A stretch of DNA of 5,957 nt from Sulfurimonas sp. GTDB lineage: Bacteria; Campylobacterota; Campylobacteria; Campylobacterales; Sulfurimonadaceae. The DNA lies in assembly GCA_016764205.1 (NCBI GenBank), contig JAESSH010000053.1, forward strand, positions 7,835 to 13,791, given 5' to 3'. Shown here piece after piece: positions 5,193-5,957 of this stretch. The notes under the pieces were generated by a model. That model saw only the letters and a program-made list of their open reading frames with translations, was not told the DNA's origin and made no database searches. Both the position numbers and the translations under genes were made by a program. The first letter of the stretch is position 1. Each line of letters opens with the position of its first letter.

Positions 5193-5957
5193 CTATATCA
5201 TTCCTCCTGATTGAAGCCCCCATGTTGTTCTCCAGCGCGTTTTTACCATACTTAAACCTATGATTGCGATAAGAACAACAGCAGAAAAAATTAAAAAACC
5301 TACACTATAACTGCCAAAAGCATCTTTTGAATAGCCTAAGGTTTTTATGAGTGCAGTCCCGCCGAGTCCACCAGCCGCTCCAACAATTCCAACCATGATT
5401 CCAATGTCTTTAGCAAAACGTTGAGGTACGAGTTGAAATACAGCTCCATTCGCCATACCAAGACTAGCCATAGTAATGATAAATACTAAAATAATAAGTT
5501 CAAAAGCGAGAGGAAGCGTAGCATTAATAGTTACCATAACCAGAACAATACTAAAGAAAATATACAAGGCTTTTATACCGCCGATTTTATCTGCGATTGC
5601 TCCACCGATAGGCCGAAGAATAGTACCCGCAAAAATACATAAGGCACCGATATACCCTGCCATAACCTTAATGTTATTTTCCCCAAACCAAGTAAGACCT
5701 AGGTCTTGCATTTCTTGAGGGTAGGTATCTGTAAGGTAGAGTTTTAAAAATACACCAAATCCAACAAAACCACCAAAGCTAATCGCATAAAAAAAGTTAA
5801 ACCACCATGTATCTCTGTTTTTGAGTAGTTTCCAATAGTCTTTAATCTTTTTTGGATGAACCTTATAAATGGTACTGGGTGCATCTTTCGCAAGGAATGC
5901 ATAAGCGATAAATAAAATGATAGCTAATAGCCCAGCAATTAAGAATACTGTTTGCCA
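5193..5957 (-). CDS. NarK/NasA-type nitrate/nitrite transporter, C-terminal half (partial)
   Basis: This is a major facilitator superfamily membrane protein that moves nitrate or nitrite across the inner membrane. The reading frame is open from the right window edge to TAG 5193-5195, giving 254 visible residues. The ATG at 5711 is internal, so the true start lies beyond the window. Visible fragment: a helix from residue 1 (WQTVFLIAGLL), a cytoplasmic loop, then WWFNFFYAISFGGFVGFG, a LRPIGG..ADKIGG loop (114-126) and the nitrate-porter signatures MANGAVFQLVP (168-178) and GIVGAAGGLGG (190-200), then a last helix (about 217-236) with a basic tail. These glycine-rich motifs are characteristic of the nitrate/nitrite porter family. 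The arginine in LRPIGG is a candidate substrate-binding residue. It converges on the helicase-like gene with a 14-base gap. Uptake versus nitrate/nitrite exchange cannot be decided here. Confidence 0.93.
   Translation of the reverse strand, partial: WQTVFLIAGLLAIILFIAYAFLAKDAPSTIYKVHPKKIKDYWKLLKNRDTWWFNFFYAISFGGFVGFGVFLKLYLTDTYPQEMQDLGLTWFGENNIKVMAGYIGALCIFAGTILRPIGGAIADKIGGIKALYIFFSIVLVMVTINATLPLAFELIILVFIITMASLGMANGAVFQLVPQRFAKDIGIMVGIVGAAGGLGGTALIKTLGYSKDAFGSYSVGFLIFSAVVLIAIIGLSMVKTRWRTTWGLQSGGMI

Noticed and set aside
5190..5219. GGGCT...AGCCC hairpin as a terminator of the helicase-like gene
   Set aside because: The stem is only 5 bp plus a separated ATCA/TGAT, lies mostly inside the transporter coding sequence and has no T-run.
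5709..5711. ATG as the start of the transporter, giving a 172-residue protein
   Set aside because: The frame stays open to the right edge and the upstream residues (for example WWFNFFYAISFGGFVGFG) clearly continue a NarK-type protein, so this methionine is internal.
5476..5718. Plus-strand open frame of 80 codons
   Set aside because: It lies opposite the transporter, shows no family resemblance and has no ribosome binding site.

Overview
The window is AT-rich, densely packed bacterial DNA. Its gene types suggest a Campylobacterota-like organism (Sulfurimonas/Arcobacter type), but that is inferred from composition and gene style, not from any marker gene. It holds four complete protein genes I can name at family level, one complete small membrane protein, and two genes cut by the window edges. 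I see no RNA gene, IS element, CRISPR array or phage gene.

Layout: positions 1-790 (+ strand) are the end of an ABC importer operon. The last 11 codons of an upstream gene, probably a permease, are followed one base later by a complete ATPase of the Fe3+/polyamine/sulfate importer class. A hairpin overlaps the ATPase stop codon. About 320 bases (826-1143) without a convincing gene follow. Positions 1144-3166 (- strand) hold a small protein with a zinc-ribbon motif and two membrane helices, then a PP2C-type phosphatase fused to a Ser/Thr kinase with a C-terminal membrane anchor. The fusion has its own candidate promoter in the 82-base gap between the two genes. Positions 3167-3373 are a divergent control region with several palindromes, one of which touches the next start codon. 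Positions 3374-5178 (+) are a two-gene operon: an RlmI/RlmK-type rRNA methyltransferase and a stand-alone, degenerate second RecA domain of an RhlE-like RNA helicase. Positions 5193-5957 (-) are the C-terminal half of a NarK/NasA-type nitrate/nitrite transporter that enters from the right edge.

How the parts may fit: PP2C-kinase fusions of this type are known next to assimilatory nitrate genes in some proteobacteria (the Pseudomonas aeruginosa nas/nir cluster is the example I recall). The transporter about 2.4 kb away on the same strand therefore makes a role in nitrate uptake or assimilation the best guess for the fusion. The methyltransferase and helicase-like pair lie between them and look like an unrelated ribosome-maturation cassette. 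The features most worth following are the helicase-like protein that has lost its ATPase residues, the cysteine-poor methyltransferase, and the palindromic, Shine-Dalgarno-less start of their operon.
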